Shown: positions 7,940-15,090 of the stretch, piece by piece | Layout of the letters: each line of letters opens with the position of its first letter | How positions within the stretch are numbered: position 1 is the first letter of the stretch | NCBI RefSeq assembly: GCF_900168045.1 | Contig: NZ_FUYY01000003.1 | Coordinates: 1-64,000 of the forward strand | DNA: 64,000 nucleotides | DNA from: Salegentibacter holothuriorum | GTDB taxonomy: Bacteria > Bacteroidota > Bacteroidia > Flavobacteriales > Flavobacteriaceae | Reading direction: 5' to 3' | Program-made: the position numbers and the translations under genes | The notes under the pieces: model-generated | Seen by the model: the letters and a program-made list of their open reading frames with translations, nothing else | What the model was told of the DNA's origin: nothing | Database searches by the model: none

Positions 7940-8374
7940 GTAGGCAGTTTTTCAGTAGGCAGTTAGCAGTAAAATGAGTTTTAAGACCTTATACGCATAT
8001 CAAAAAGCTTTTGACCTTGCTATGGAAGTTTTTAAACTTTCAAAGACTTTTCCTGTTGAAGAAAGATTTGCTTTAAGCAATCAAATTATTCGATCTTCAA
8101 GAAGTGTTTGTTCTGCCATCGCTGAGGCTTATCGAAAAAGAGAATACCCTAAATATTTCACGAATAAACTCACAGATGCTGATTCTGAGAATGCTGAAAC
8201 TCAATTATGGCTCGATTTTGCAGAAGCCTGTGAATATTTGCCGGCAGAAAATAAGATAATTTTACAATCTCAAAGTGAAGAGGTTGGGAAATTAATAAAT
8301 TATATGAAAAATAACCCTGGTAAATTTGGAGTCAAAATCTGACTGCTAACTGCCAACTAAAGTACTGCTAACTG
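7939..8374. mobile_element. Four-helix-bundle gene module bounded by inverted repeats
   Basis: A 13-bp perfect inverted repeat, GGCAGTTAGCAGT (7958-7970) and ACTGCTAACTGCC (8342-8354), brackets a single gene. Each side carries a second related copy: AGTAGGCAGTT occurs twice on the left (7939-7949, 7954-7964), and ACTGCTAACTG twice on the right (8342-8352, 8364-8374). The module fills the whole interval between the ffh and folD coding regions. Genes of this family occur as intervening sequences inside 23S rRNA genes in other bacteria, so a mobile or formerly mobile unit is plausible. No transposase is present. Confidence 0.55.
7974..8342 (+). CDS. Four helix bundle protein (23S rRNA-intervening-sequence / S23 family)
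   Basis: A 122-residue all-helical protein with the family's pattern: an aromatic N-terminal motif (YAYQKAFDLAMEVFKLSKTFP), then FALSNQIIRSSRSVCSAIAEAYRKR, and a C-terminal helix around LINYMKN. Members are encoded inside intervening sequences of 23S rRNA and as free-standing genes, and are structural relatives of the Avd protein of diversity-generating retroelements. The molecular role is unknown. It lies between ffh (34 nt upstream) and folD (34 nt downstream), both unrelated in function, and is bordered by inverted repeats. No reverse transcriptase is nearby. Confidence 0.85.
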   Translation: MSFKTLYAYQKAFDLAMEVFKLSKTFPVEERFALSNQIIRSSRSVCSAIAEAYRKREYPKYFTNKLTDADSENAETQLWLDFAEACEYLPAENKIILQSQSEEVGKLINYMKNNPGKFGVKI

Positions 8375-8376
8375 AG

Positions 8377-9285
8377 ATGATCATTTTAGACGGAAAAAAA
8401 ACCAGCAACGATATTAAAGATGAGATTGCTGCTGAAGTTCAGAAAATTAAAGAAAGAGGTGAAAAGGTGCCTCATTTAGCTGCAATTATAGTCGGGAACG
8501 ATGGTGCCAGCTTGACCTATGTAAATGCAAAAGTGAAGTCTTGCAAACGCGTTGGGTTTGAATCTTCTCTTTATAGATTACCAAATACGGTAAGTGAATT
8601 GGAACTGCTTGATAAGATCGAAGAGCTAAATCAGAATGACGATATAGACGGATTTATTGTTCAGCTTCCTTTACCGCCGCAAATTGACACTCAAAAGGTG
8701 TTAAATGCCGTAGATCCAGATAAAGATGTAGATGGTTTTCACCCTACAAATTTTGGAAAAATGGCTTTGGACATGACGTCTTTTATACCAGCTACACCAT
8801 TTGGGATTTTAGAATTACTGGAGCGTTATGATATTCCTACTAAAGGAAAGCACACCGTGGTAATTGGTAGAAGTTACATTGTAGGTAGGCCAATGAGTAT
8901 TTTGATGGGTAGAAGTGGTTTCCCTGGAAACTCAACCGTAACCTTAACTCATGAATTTACTAAAAATATTACACAAATCACTTCCCAGGCAGATATCATC
9001 ATTATCGCCGTTGGAATTCCAGATTTTTTAAAGGCAGAAATGATTAAGGATGATGCCGTTATTATTGATGTTGGAATTACCAGGGTGCCAAATGATGATA
9101 CGGAAAAAGGTTATGTACTTAAGGGAGATGTGGATTTTGATAATGTAAGCAAGCGTGCTTCATATATTACGCCTGTACCGGGCGGGGTAGGGCCAATGAC
9201 GGTTTCTATGTTGCTTAAAAATACATTGTTGGCCACAGAGCGCCATAAAAAGAGAGCAAAGGAAAGAAGTAAAGCTGATAAATAG
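8377..9285 (+). CDS. folD: Bifunctional methylene-THF dehydrogenase / methenyl-THF cyclohydrolase
   Basis: Interconverts 5,10-methylene-, methenyl- and 10-formyl-tetrahydrofolate in one-carbon metabolism. Family landmarks are YVNAKVKSCKRVGF (with the catalytic Lys region), IVQLPLPPQI, DVDGFHPTNFG, GRSYIVGRPMSILM (NADP-binding) and the C-terminal PGGVGPMTVSML. The length of 302 residues is typical. A strong terminator follows. Confidence 0.96.
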   Translation: MIILDGKKTSNDIKDEIAAEVQKIKERGEKVPHLAAIIVGNDGASLTYVNAKVKSCKRVGFESSLYRLPNTVSELELLDKIEELNQNDDIDGFIVQLPLPPQIDTQKVLNAVDPDKDVDGFHPTNFGKMALDMTSFIPATPFGILELLERYDIPTKGKHTVVIGRSYIVGRPMSILMGRSGFPGNSTVTLTHEFTKNITQITSQADIIIIAVGIPDFLKAEMIKDDAVIIDVGITRVPNDDTEKGYVLKGDVDFDNVSKRASYITPVPGGVGPMTVSMLLKNTLLATERHKKRAKERSKADK

Positions 9286-9303
9286 CCTTCTGGAGTTTAG
9301 CTT

Positions 9304-9354
9304 AAAAAAAATCCTATCAACCTAATTACTTTTAGGAATTGATAGGATTTTTTT
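9304..9354. terminator. Bidirectional intrinsic terminator, folD / ykvA-like gene
   Basis: A long A-tract and stem AATCCTATCAA pairs with TTGATAGGATT followed by TTTTTT. An inner CCTAA/TTAGG stem caps it. The A and T tracts on both sides let it serve folD on the plus strand and the convergent gene on the minus strand. Confidence 0.9.
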
Positions 9355-9382
9355 ATGTTTCTAATTTAGAAATATAATAAGC

Positions 9383-9784
9383 TTAATTTTCTTCAAGTTT
9401 CCAATCTAGATATTTATGAAGATCGGTTTCAATAAACCTTAGAGTTACGGTTAAAATGGCAAAATCATCTACATAACCAAGTCCCGGGATAAAGTCTGGC
9501 ATTAAATCTAAGGGATTTAAAACATATAAAAGCGCAAAAACTATTGAGGCAATGGTAAACCAGGGTACACTATGGTAAACGCCCTTTCTATAGTCTTGAA
9601 GCATCCCAAACATTAATTTTCCAAGTTCGGTGTACTTTCTAAGTGTGCTGGCATTTACAATTTTATCCTCTATCTTTTCCTGATTTTTTGCCGCAATTTC
9701 TACATCTCCATCTTTTACTTTCGCAACACCTTTTTTTAGATATTCCTCATCAATCTCTTGCTTCTTTTTACTGAACATATTCAT
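9383..9784 (-). CDS. YkvA family protein (DUF1232)
   Basis: A 133-residue protein. The DUF1232 core is the C-terminal half: a hydrophobic helix (FTIASIVFALLYVLNPLDLMPDFIP) followed by GLGYVDDFAIL. The N-terminal half is charged and probably cytosolic. Function is unknown. It is the last gene of a minus-strand run VOC protein - AI-2E permease - this gene with gaps of 18 and 30 nt. Start could be Met1 (9784) or Met3 (9778). Confidence 0.85.
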   Translation of the reverse strand: MNMFSKKKQEIDEEYLKKGVAKVKDGDVEIAAKNQEKIEDKIVNASTLRKYTELGKLMFGMLQDYRKGVYHSVPWFTIASIVFALLYVLNPLDLMPDFIPGLGYVDDFAILTVTLRFIETDLHKYLDWKLEEN

Positions 9785-9814
9785 AATTCTTCATTTTGTT
9801 GATTATTAATTATT

Positions 9815-10834
9815 TTAAAGTCGGTCGTGGGCATTTCCGTATTCCTTCTTATAAATTTTTAGAATTAATAAAAACAAGGAAATGAGCAAAGGCCCAAAAA
9901 TTAATCCAATAAAACCAAAAAGCTGTACGCCTACAATAACACCAAATAGAGTGATAAGGGGGTGTACAGCGGCCAGTCGGTCTAAAATATAAAGCCTAAT
10001 TAAATTATCTGTAGAGCCAACAACCACGAATCCATAGATCAGCATTGCAATAGCCTGCCAATTATCGCCCTGGGCTATTAAAAGTATGACCACAGGAATA
10101 ATTCCAATAGCTGTACCTATAAATGGGATCATAGATCCTATAGCGGTAATTACAAACCAAAAGAAAGGATCTGGCACACCTAAAATTAAATAACCAATAA
10201 GCGCTATAATTCCCTGAAAAATTGCTACCAATGGTATTCCCAGTGCATTAGATCTTACTAATTGATCGCTTTCCTTACCTATTATTTGCAGATTTTCATT
10301 TCCTAATGGGATATAAGAAATAAGGGAAGTTTTCATAGAATCCCGTCTTACAAGCATGTAATAAAGCATAAAGTACATAATCCCAATTGCGATAAATGCA
10401 TTGAAAGTGCCGCCTGCCAAACTCTGTAGATTTCCGGACATCCAGTTGGTAACAGAGGCTGTATCTATAGAATCACTTAAGCTATAGCCAATATAAGTTT
10501 CAGCTTCCGCAAGTTGATCTTTTACTGCCCTAATCACCCTTTCTGAATTAGCTACCGCTTTACTGATTTTTGAAGAAAGCATAATCACAATTAATGAGAT
10601 AGGAACCAGGATGCCCACAAAGGAACCGGCCATTAAAAGCGCTGCAGCTACTGGTGGTTTCCAGCCTCGGGTAATCAATTTCTTCATCCAGTTCCGTAAA
10701 AGAACGTATAGGGTTATTGCTCCTAAAACCCCTGTGAGGTAAGGTATAATTTCTTTAAAAATTAAAACCGTTAAAAATAGGATGAGCATTAGTACGAAAA
10801 TTTGCCGTACTAAAGCCGGTTTTAATCTATTCAT
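9815..10834 (-). CDS. AI-2E family transporter (PerM/YdiK-like)
   Basis: A 339-residue membrane protein with about eight TM segments. Two N-terminal hairpins are followed by a soluble stretch with amphipathic helix (about residues 80-145), then conserved SMIPFIGTAIGIIPVVI and the C-terminal FGVIVGVQLFGFIGLIFGPLL. This family includes exporters proposed for the AI-2 signal and sodium/proton antiporters, so the substrate cannot be told from the sequence. Confidence 0.9.
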   Translation of the reverse strand: MNRLKPALVRQIFVLMLILFLTVLIFKEIIPYLTGVLGAITLYVLLRNWMKKLITRGWKPPVAAALLMAGSFVGILVPISLIVIMLSSKISKAVANSERVIRAVKDQLAEAETYIGYSLSDSIDTASVTNWMSGNLQSLAGGTFNAFIAIGIMYFMLYYMLVRRDSMKTSLISYIPLGNENLQIIGKESDQLVRSNALGIPLVAIFQGIIALIGYLILGVPDPFFWFVITAIGSMIPFIGTAIGIIPVVILLIAQGDNWQAIAMLIYGFVVVGSTDNLIRLYILDRLAAVHPLITLFGVIVGVQLFGFIGLIFGPLLISLFLLILKIYKKEYGNAHDRL

Positions 10835-10852
10835 ATTTTTATAGTTGGTTGG

Positions 10853-11275
10853 TTATTTTGCAAATAGTTGTTCTTTATTTTTAAAGGCTTTGAATTCTAG
10901 AGCATTTCCGCAAGGGTCTTTAAAGAACATGGTAGCCTGTTCGCCAACCTGCCCTTTAAAACGAATATAAGCCTCAATTTCAAATTCAATATTTTTTGAC
11001 CTTAGTAAATTAGAAAATTCCTGAAATACATCCCATTCCAGGACTACGCCAAAATGTGGTATCGGTACATCTTTGCCATCTACGGGATTACTATGTGCTT
11101 TTTCGGTTTCTTCTACTGGTTTATAATGAATAACCAGTTGATGACCGAAAAAATTAAAATCTACCCAGTCATCACTGCTACGGCCTTCGCCGCAACCGAG
11201 GATTTCTTTATAAAACTTTCTGGCTTTTTGTAAATCTGAAACCGGTATGGCTAGATGAAATGGCTGTACCTTCAT
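10853..11275 (-). CDS. VOC family (glyoxalase/dioxygenase fold) protein
   Basis: A 140-residue single VOC module pair. N-terminal [23 protein letters not shown] and C-terminal [16 protein letters not shown] carry the usual metal ligand positions (H8 region, H in HFGVV, E in LEFK). Known members act as dioxygenases, glyoxalases or antibiotic-binding proteins, and the substrate here is unknown. It is the first gene of the minus-strand run toward the AI-2E permease. Confidence 0.85.
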   Translation of the reverse strand: MKVQPFHLAIPVSDLQKARKFYKEILGCGEGRSSDDWVDFNFFGHQLVIHYKPVEETEKAHSNPVDGKDVPIPHFGVVLEWDVFQEFSNLLRSKNIEFEIEAYIRFKGQVGEQATMFFKDPCGNALEFKAFKNKEQLFAK

Positions 11276-11363
11276 AAATTGTCACTTTTTGACGTAAATT
11301 AATACACAATTAAAGTTAACAAGTAATCCTAACATGCCGGCAAGCCATTGCGCTAATAATGTG

Positions 11364-12158
11364 TTAAGATTTATTTTTTCGGGATCCCGTAGCTTTTTCT
11401 CGAATTTTATTTAATGCTGAAGCTTCTGCTGTTTTGCTGGATTCATCTACCATGCCATTGATTGTGGCAAGCTCTTCTTTAGTAAGGTCGCGGTATGTTC
11501 CTACAGGTACATCCAGGCTTACATTCATAATCCTAATACGTTTAAGCGCGGTAACTTCATAACCTAAAAATTCGCACATTCTACGGATTTGTCTATTTAA
11601 TCCCTGGGTGAGTACAATTCTAAAATCATTTCTTCCCAATTTTTCTACTTCACATTTTTTGGTAGTGGTGCCTAAGATAGGAATGCCATTCCCCATTCTT
11701 CTAATAAAATCTGGAGTAATTGGTTTATTTACCGAGACGATATACTCCTTTTCATGATTATTTTTTGCGCGTAGTATTTTATTAACAATATCACCATCGT
11801 TAGTGAGAAAAATAAGTCCCTCACTAGGCTTGTCTAATCGGCCAATAGGAAAAATTCTTTTGGGATATTTTATAAAATCAATGATGTTATCTTTTTCAAC
11901 GCGAGTATCTGTAGTGCAAACAATACCTATAGGTTTGTTGAAAGCCAGGTAAACATTAGGCTCTTTTTTCTCTGCTTCTGATACCGCTTTGCCGTCAACC
12001 TTTACTAAATCACCGGGCGCAATTTTGGTTCCCATTTCGGGTACGGTTCCATTAATGGTTACCCGGCCCTGGTCTATGAGTTTATCGGCAGCACGGCGTG
12101 AGCAGTAACCTATTTCACTTAAGTATTTATTTATTCGGGTAAGCTTTTGTTCAGACAT
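11364..12158 (-). CDS. rluF: 23S rRNA pseudouridine synthase, RluF/RluB group
   Basis: A 264-residue enzyme that isomerises a uridine in 23S rRNA. An N-terminal S4 RNA-binding domain (RINKYLSEIGYCSRRAADKLI) is followed by the RsuA-type catalytic domain with GRLDKPSEGLIFLTNDGD, whose Asp is the nucleophile, and QIRRMCEFLGYEV. The RluF assignment (U2604) is likely from the GIPILGTTTKKCEVEKL arrangement but not certain. Start MSEQKLTR (12158) is preferred over one 9 codons upstream, which lies in the promoter region. A reverse-strand TATCTTTG at 12182-12175 could be the -7 box, implying a very short leader. Confidence 0.88.
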   Translation of the reverse strand: MSEQKLTRINKYLSEIGYCSRRAADKLIDQGRVTINGTVPEMGTKIAPGDLVKVDGKAVSEAEKKEPNVYLAFNKPIGIVCTTDTRVEKDNIIDFIKYPKRIFPIGRLDKPSEGLIFLTNDGDIVNKILRAKNNHEKEYIVSVNKPITPDFIRRMGNGIPILGTTTKKCEVEKLGRNDFRIVLTQGLNRQIRRMCEFLGYEVTALKRIRIMNVSLDVPVGTYRDLTKEELATINGMVDESSKTAEASALNKIREKATGSRKNKS

Positions 12159-12292
12159 AAAAAAGATTGTGTTACAAAGATACAAGAATTCGCTGCGAAA
12201 CTAATTTTTTAAAAAATAATCAAGGTACAGGCAACCTTTTGTAACTTTCATGCGTCTATGTAAATAGAAGGCCTTTTTAATAAATAAATCGG

Positions 12293-12862
12293 GTGAAAGT
12301 AATTCAACTTTTTAAAAGCGAAACTCAACTAATAAAGCGTGCGGCTAAAAAAGACCGTAAGGCGCAGCGCGAATTGTATGAGTTGCATTCAGGGAAAATG
12401 CTTAGCGTTTGCCGGCAGTATATTAAAGATATACACCACGCCGAAGAAGTGATGCTAACCGGTTTCCTAAAAGTTTTTACACACCTTAAAGATTTTGAAT
12501 CTAAAGGAAGTTTTGAAGGCTGGATACGTAAAATTATGGTCAGGGAATCAATTTCTTTTCTTCGGTCGCAAAAGAAAATTGTTTTTAGTGATGAAGAAAT
12601 CGCAGATCCTGGTTTTTCGGCTGAAATGAATACGGAGCTTAATGTTGCGCATATTCAAAACCTCATAGACAATTTGCCGGAAGGCTATAGGATGGTTTTT
12701 GTTATGTATGCGGTAGAAGGATATAAACACGCCGAAATTGCGAAAATGCTGAAGGTTACCGAAGGGACTTCAAAATCGCAATTATCTAAGGCGAGAAAAA
12801 TGTTGCAGGAACAGTTAAAAACACAAAATACATCGGATTATGGAATCGAATCAAGAATATAG
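12293..12862 (+). CDS. ECF-type RNA polymerase sigma factor
   Basis: A 189-residue sigma-70 family protein of the extracytoplasmic function group. Region 2 spans about residues 25-95 (RELYELHSGKMLSVCRQYIKD through FEGWIRKIMVRESISFLR). Region 4 is at the C-terminal side (NLPEGYRMVFVMYAVEGYKHAEIAKMLKVTEGTSKSQLSKARKML, in two blocks). The start is GTG at 12293. It overlaps the next gene by 23 nt, and that gene encodes a single-TM protein, the usual sigma/anti-sigma layout. A third gene codes for a probable outer-membrane protein. Confidence 0.9.
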   Translation: MKVIQLFKSETQLIKRAAKKDRKAQRELYELHSGKMLSVCRQYIKDIHHAEEVMLTGFLKVFTHLKDFESKGSFEGWIRKIMVRESISFLRSQKKIVFSDEEIADPGFSAEMNTELNVAHIQNLIDNLPEGYRMVFVMYAVEGYKHAEIAKMLKVTEGTSKSQLSKARKMLQEQLKTQNTSDYGIESRI

Positions 12863-13688
12863 AAAAAAGTCCGGGAAATCTAAGTCACAAAATACTTCTG
12901 AAAATAAGGGTAAGTCTAAAGAAATTAAACCCACTGTTGGGAATGAATTCGAAAAAGAGGCAAAGAAAAAACTGGAACAAAGGCAAATTAAGCCTTCAGC
13001 CGGAAGTTGGGAAAAGTTAGACGCAAAACTAAGTGCTGAAGAAAATAAAACTTCCCGGAAACCCTGGAAATATATTGCAGCAGCAGTTGCCATTTTACTA
13101 GTCGCAGGAACTTTTCTTTGGAACCCAAATACTTCGGAAACTCCTCAAATTGTAGAGGAACCGGTAAATGAGATTTTTGAGGAACCAGAAGGCAATGAGC
13201 CTGGAAATAATGTGCAAATCGCTTCGGAAGAAAAGGTAGGGGGAGAAAAAAAACCAGCTGAAAAGGAGATAAGAAATAAAGTAGCCAGTAAGTCTAAACC
13301 TTCAATATTAGCAGAAAAAGCTCCTGAAGTACCGGTTTTGGAAGAAGTTAAAATTGAAGAAGCAGTTGCGCTGGAAACAATTAGCCTGGAACCACCGGTT
13401 TCCGAAGAAAAATTAATTCAGTCCAAACTGGAAGAAGTAATTGCGGCAGCCGCTAAGAATGATGAAATTTCTGAGGATGAGGTTGATGTTTTATTGGCTG
13501 AAGCGGCATCAGAATTAAGTAGAGAAAGAAATTCACAGTTATATACTTCGGGCAGCGAGATTAATGCAAATGCACTTTTAGCCGAAGTAGAAGACGAAAT
13601 TTACCAATCATTTAAAGCCAAAGTTTTCGAGGTTCTTAAGGAGGGTTACCTCAAAGCAAAAACGGCGGTTGCCAACAGAAATTATTAA
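12840..13688 (+). CDS. Single-TM protein, probable anti-sigma factor or envelope regulator
   Basis: A 282-residue protein with a charged cytosolic N terminus (about 80 residues, with PSAGSWEKLDAKLS, a motif common at the membrane-proximal side of Bacteroidetes sigma-linked proteins), one TM helix (KYIAAAVAILLVAGTFLW, about 79-96), and a long periplasmic part rich in Glu, Pro and Lys. No FecR or zinc-binding anti-sigma domain is visible, so the anti-sigma role is inferred only from topology and the overlap with the sigma gene. Confidence 0.65.
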   Translation: MESNQEYRKKSGKSKSQNTSENKGKSKEIKPTVGNEFEKEAKKKLEQRQIKPSAGSWEKLDAKLSAEENKTSRKPWKYIAAAVAILLVAGTFLWNPNTSETPQIVEEPVNEIFEEPEGNEPGNNVQIASEEKVGGEKKPAEKEIRNKVASKSKPSILAEKAPEVPVLEEVKIEEAVALETISLEPPVSEEKLIQSKLEEVIAAAAKNDEISEDEVDVLLAEAASELSRERNSQLYTSGSEINANALLAEVEDEIYQSFKAKVFEVLKEGYLKAKTAVANRNY

Positions 13689-13743
13689 TAATCATCAAAA
13701 ACCCCACAAACGGGTCATTCATCAAACTTTAAAATCAATTATC

Positions 13744-14796
13744 ATGAAAACCATTATTTTTTATATCACACTTTCGTTGTTTAGTGTAGGATTACAGGAA
13801 GTTAGTGCACAGGAAATTGCTTTAAAAGAAGTTGAGCTTTCTTCAGAAGAAAAGGCGAAAGAATTTTTTGAAAAGGAAAAAGCAGCAATTGTTGCTAAGG
13901 AAAAAGAAAAGCTCAAATACCAGATAGAGCGTATAAATGGAGAGCTGGAAAGAGGTGAAATCACGAAAGAAGAGGCGGAAAAAGAAAAAAAAGAATTGGC
14001 TGAAAAGCACGCCAAAAATATTGAAAATAAAATTGCCATTTTGGAAAACGAAATGGAATTACGCGATAGGAATGCCGATTCTTCAGGAAATTATATCGCG
14101 ATTGGCGGTAAAGGAAAAGTCCTGGATATTAATATAAATACCAAGAAAAAATATGATAAGCGTACAACAAGCGATCTAGTAATTGCCGCCGGTTTCAATA
14201 ACGCCTTAGAAAAAGGGCAGTCTTTGAATAATTCAGATTTTAAACTGGCAGGAAGCCGTTTCTTTGAAATTGGTTGGGCGTGGAAAACACGGGTTTTTAA
14301 AGAAACAAACTGGCTTCGAGTTCGTTACGGACTTTCATTTCAATTCAACGGTTTAAAGCCTACCGATAATCGCATTTTTGTAGAAGATGGAAATGAAACC
14401 TATCTCCAGGAATTTGCGATAGATCTGGATAAATCTAAATTTAGAATGGATAACCTGGTTGTTCCTGTTCATTTTGAAATTGGCCCGTCTAAGAAAACAG
14501 AAACTGAAAGCCGTTTACATTTTTCAACCTATAAAATGCTAAAAATTGGATTTGGTGGTTATGCCGGTTTCAATATTGGGGAACGTCAAAAATTAAAATA
14601 TAAGGATGATGGGGATAAAGTGAAGGAGAAGCTTAAAAATAATTATAATACCAACGATTTAGTTTACGGATTAAGTGCCTACCTGGGCTGGGGTGGCGCC
14701 ACGCTCTACGGGAAATATGATCTAAATCCAATATTTCAGGATCCAAATAGAGAATTACACAACTTTTCTTTAGGACTTAGGTTTGATGTCGATTAA
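13744..14796 (+). CDS. Secreted coiled-coil plus outer-membrane beta-barrel-like protein
   Basis: A signal peptide (MKTIIFYITLSLFSVGLQEVSAQ) precedes a highly charged coiled-coil (about residues 30-105, rich in Glu and Lys), then about 240 residues of alternating beta-strand pattern with aromatic ends, finishing in FSLGLRFDVD, as in PorT-like outer-membrane beta-barrel proteins. I chose the ATG at 13744 because the reading frame upstream is inside the previous gene and lacks a signal sequence. It is the third gene of the sigma cassette and may be its target or sensor. Function unknown. Confidence 0.7.
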   Translation: MKTIIFYITLSLFSVGLQEVSAQEIALKEVELSSEEKAKEFFEKEKAAIVAKEKEKLKYQIERINGELERGEITKEEAEKEKKELAEKHAKNIENKIAILENEMELRDRNADSSGNYIAIGGKGKVLDININTKKKYDKRTTSDLVIAAGFNNALEKGQSLNNSDFKLAGSRFFEIGWAWKTRVFKETNWLRVRYGLSFQFNGLKPTDNRIFVEDGNETYLQEFAIDLDKSKFRMDNLVVPVHFEIGPSKKTETESRLHFSTYKMLKIGFGGYAGFNIGERQKLKYKDDGDKVKEKLKNNYNTNDLVYGLSAYLGWGGATLYGKYDLNPIFQDPNRELHNFSLGLRFDVD

Positions 14797-14806
14797 ATGA
14801 AACATC

Positions 14807-14869
14807 ATATTTTAAAGCCATTGGCGTCTAAAATATGGTTGGTTGAATTATCCCGCTGAAGAGCGGGAT
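14807..14869 (+). terminator. Two hairpins after the sigma cassette
   Basis: The first is ATATTTTA/TAAAATAT (14807-14836) with an inner GCC-ATT-GGC. The second is ATCCCGCT-GAAG-AGCGGGAT (14850-14869), a perfect 8-bp stem. Neither has a clean T tract, so termination is possible but not certain. Confidence 0.5.
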
Positions 14870-14941
14870 CAAATCTAATTTTACTTAATAAAACATTAGA
14901 ATTAGCCGCTTTTTATTTAGTAATTTTGCTCGCCTAGCAAA

Positions 14942-15065
14942 GAGGTGGTCTGAAAAGTGTTTAAAATCGTCATCCTGAATTTATTTCAGGATCTAAAATA
15001 TTGATAATTATATCATGTTAGAAGCTGAAACAAGTTTGACGGAACTAGACTTTTCAGACTTCCTC
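14942..15065. repeat. Nested palindromic element (outer inverted repeat around REP-like pair)
   Basis: An outer inverted repeat of 17 bp with 2 mismatches (14942-14958 and 15049-15065; perfect core GTCTGAAAAG/CTTTTCAGAC) encloses a REP-like pair. That pair is one unit at 14968-14994 (TCCTGAA-TTTAT-TTCAGGA) and an opposite-facing, shortened unit at 15020-15041. It lies immediately upstream of dnaG. The layout looks like a small MITE-like insertion or a structured RNA leader. Confidence 0.65.
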
Positions 15066-15090
15066 ATTAAATGCTTAAACCACAAAGAAT

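Noticed and set aside
7974-8342. Accessory variability determinant (Avd) of a diversity-generating retroelement
   Set aside because: No reverse transcriptase, template repeat or variable repeat in the neighbourhood. S23-family proteins are common as free-standing genes.
12840-13688. FecR-type anti-sigma factor
   Set aside because: The FecR domain and the usual FecI-FecR-SusC arrangement are missing; only topology and gene overlap support an anti-sigma role.
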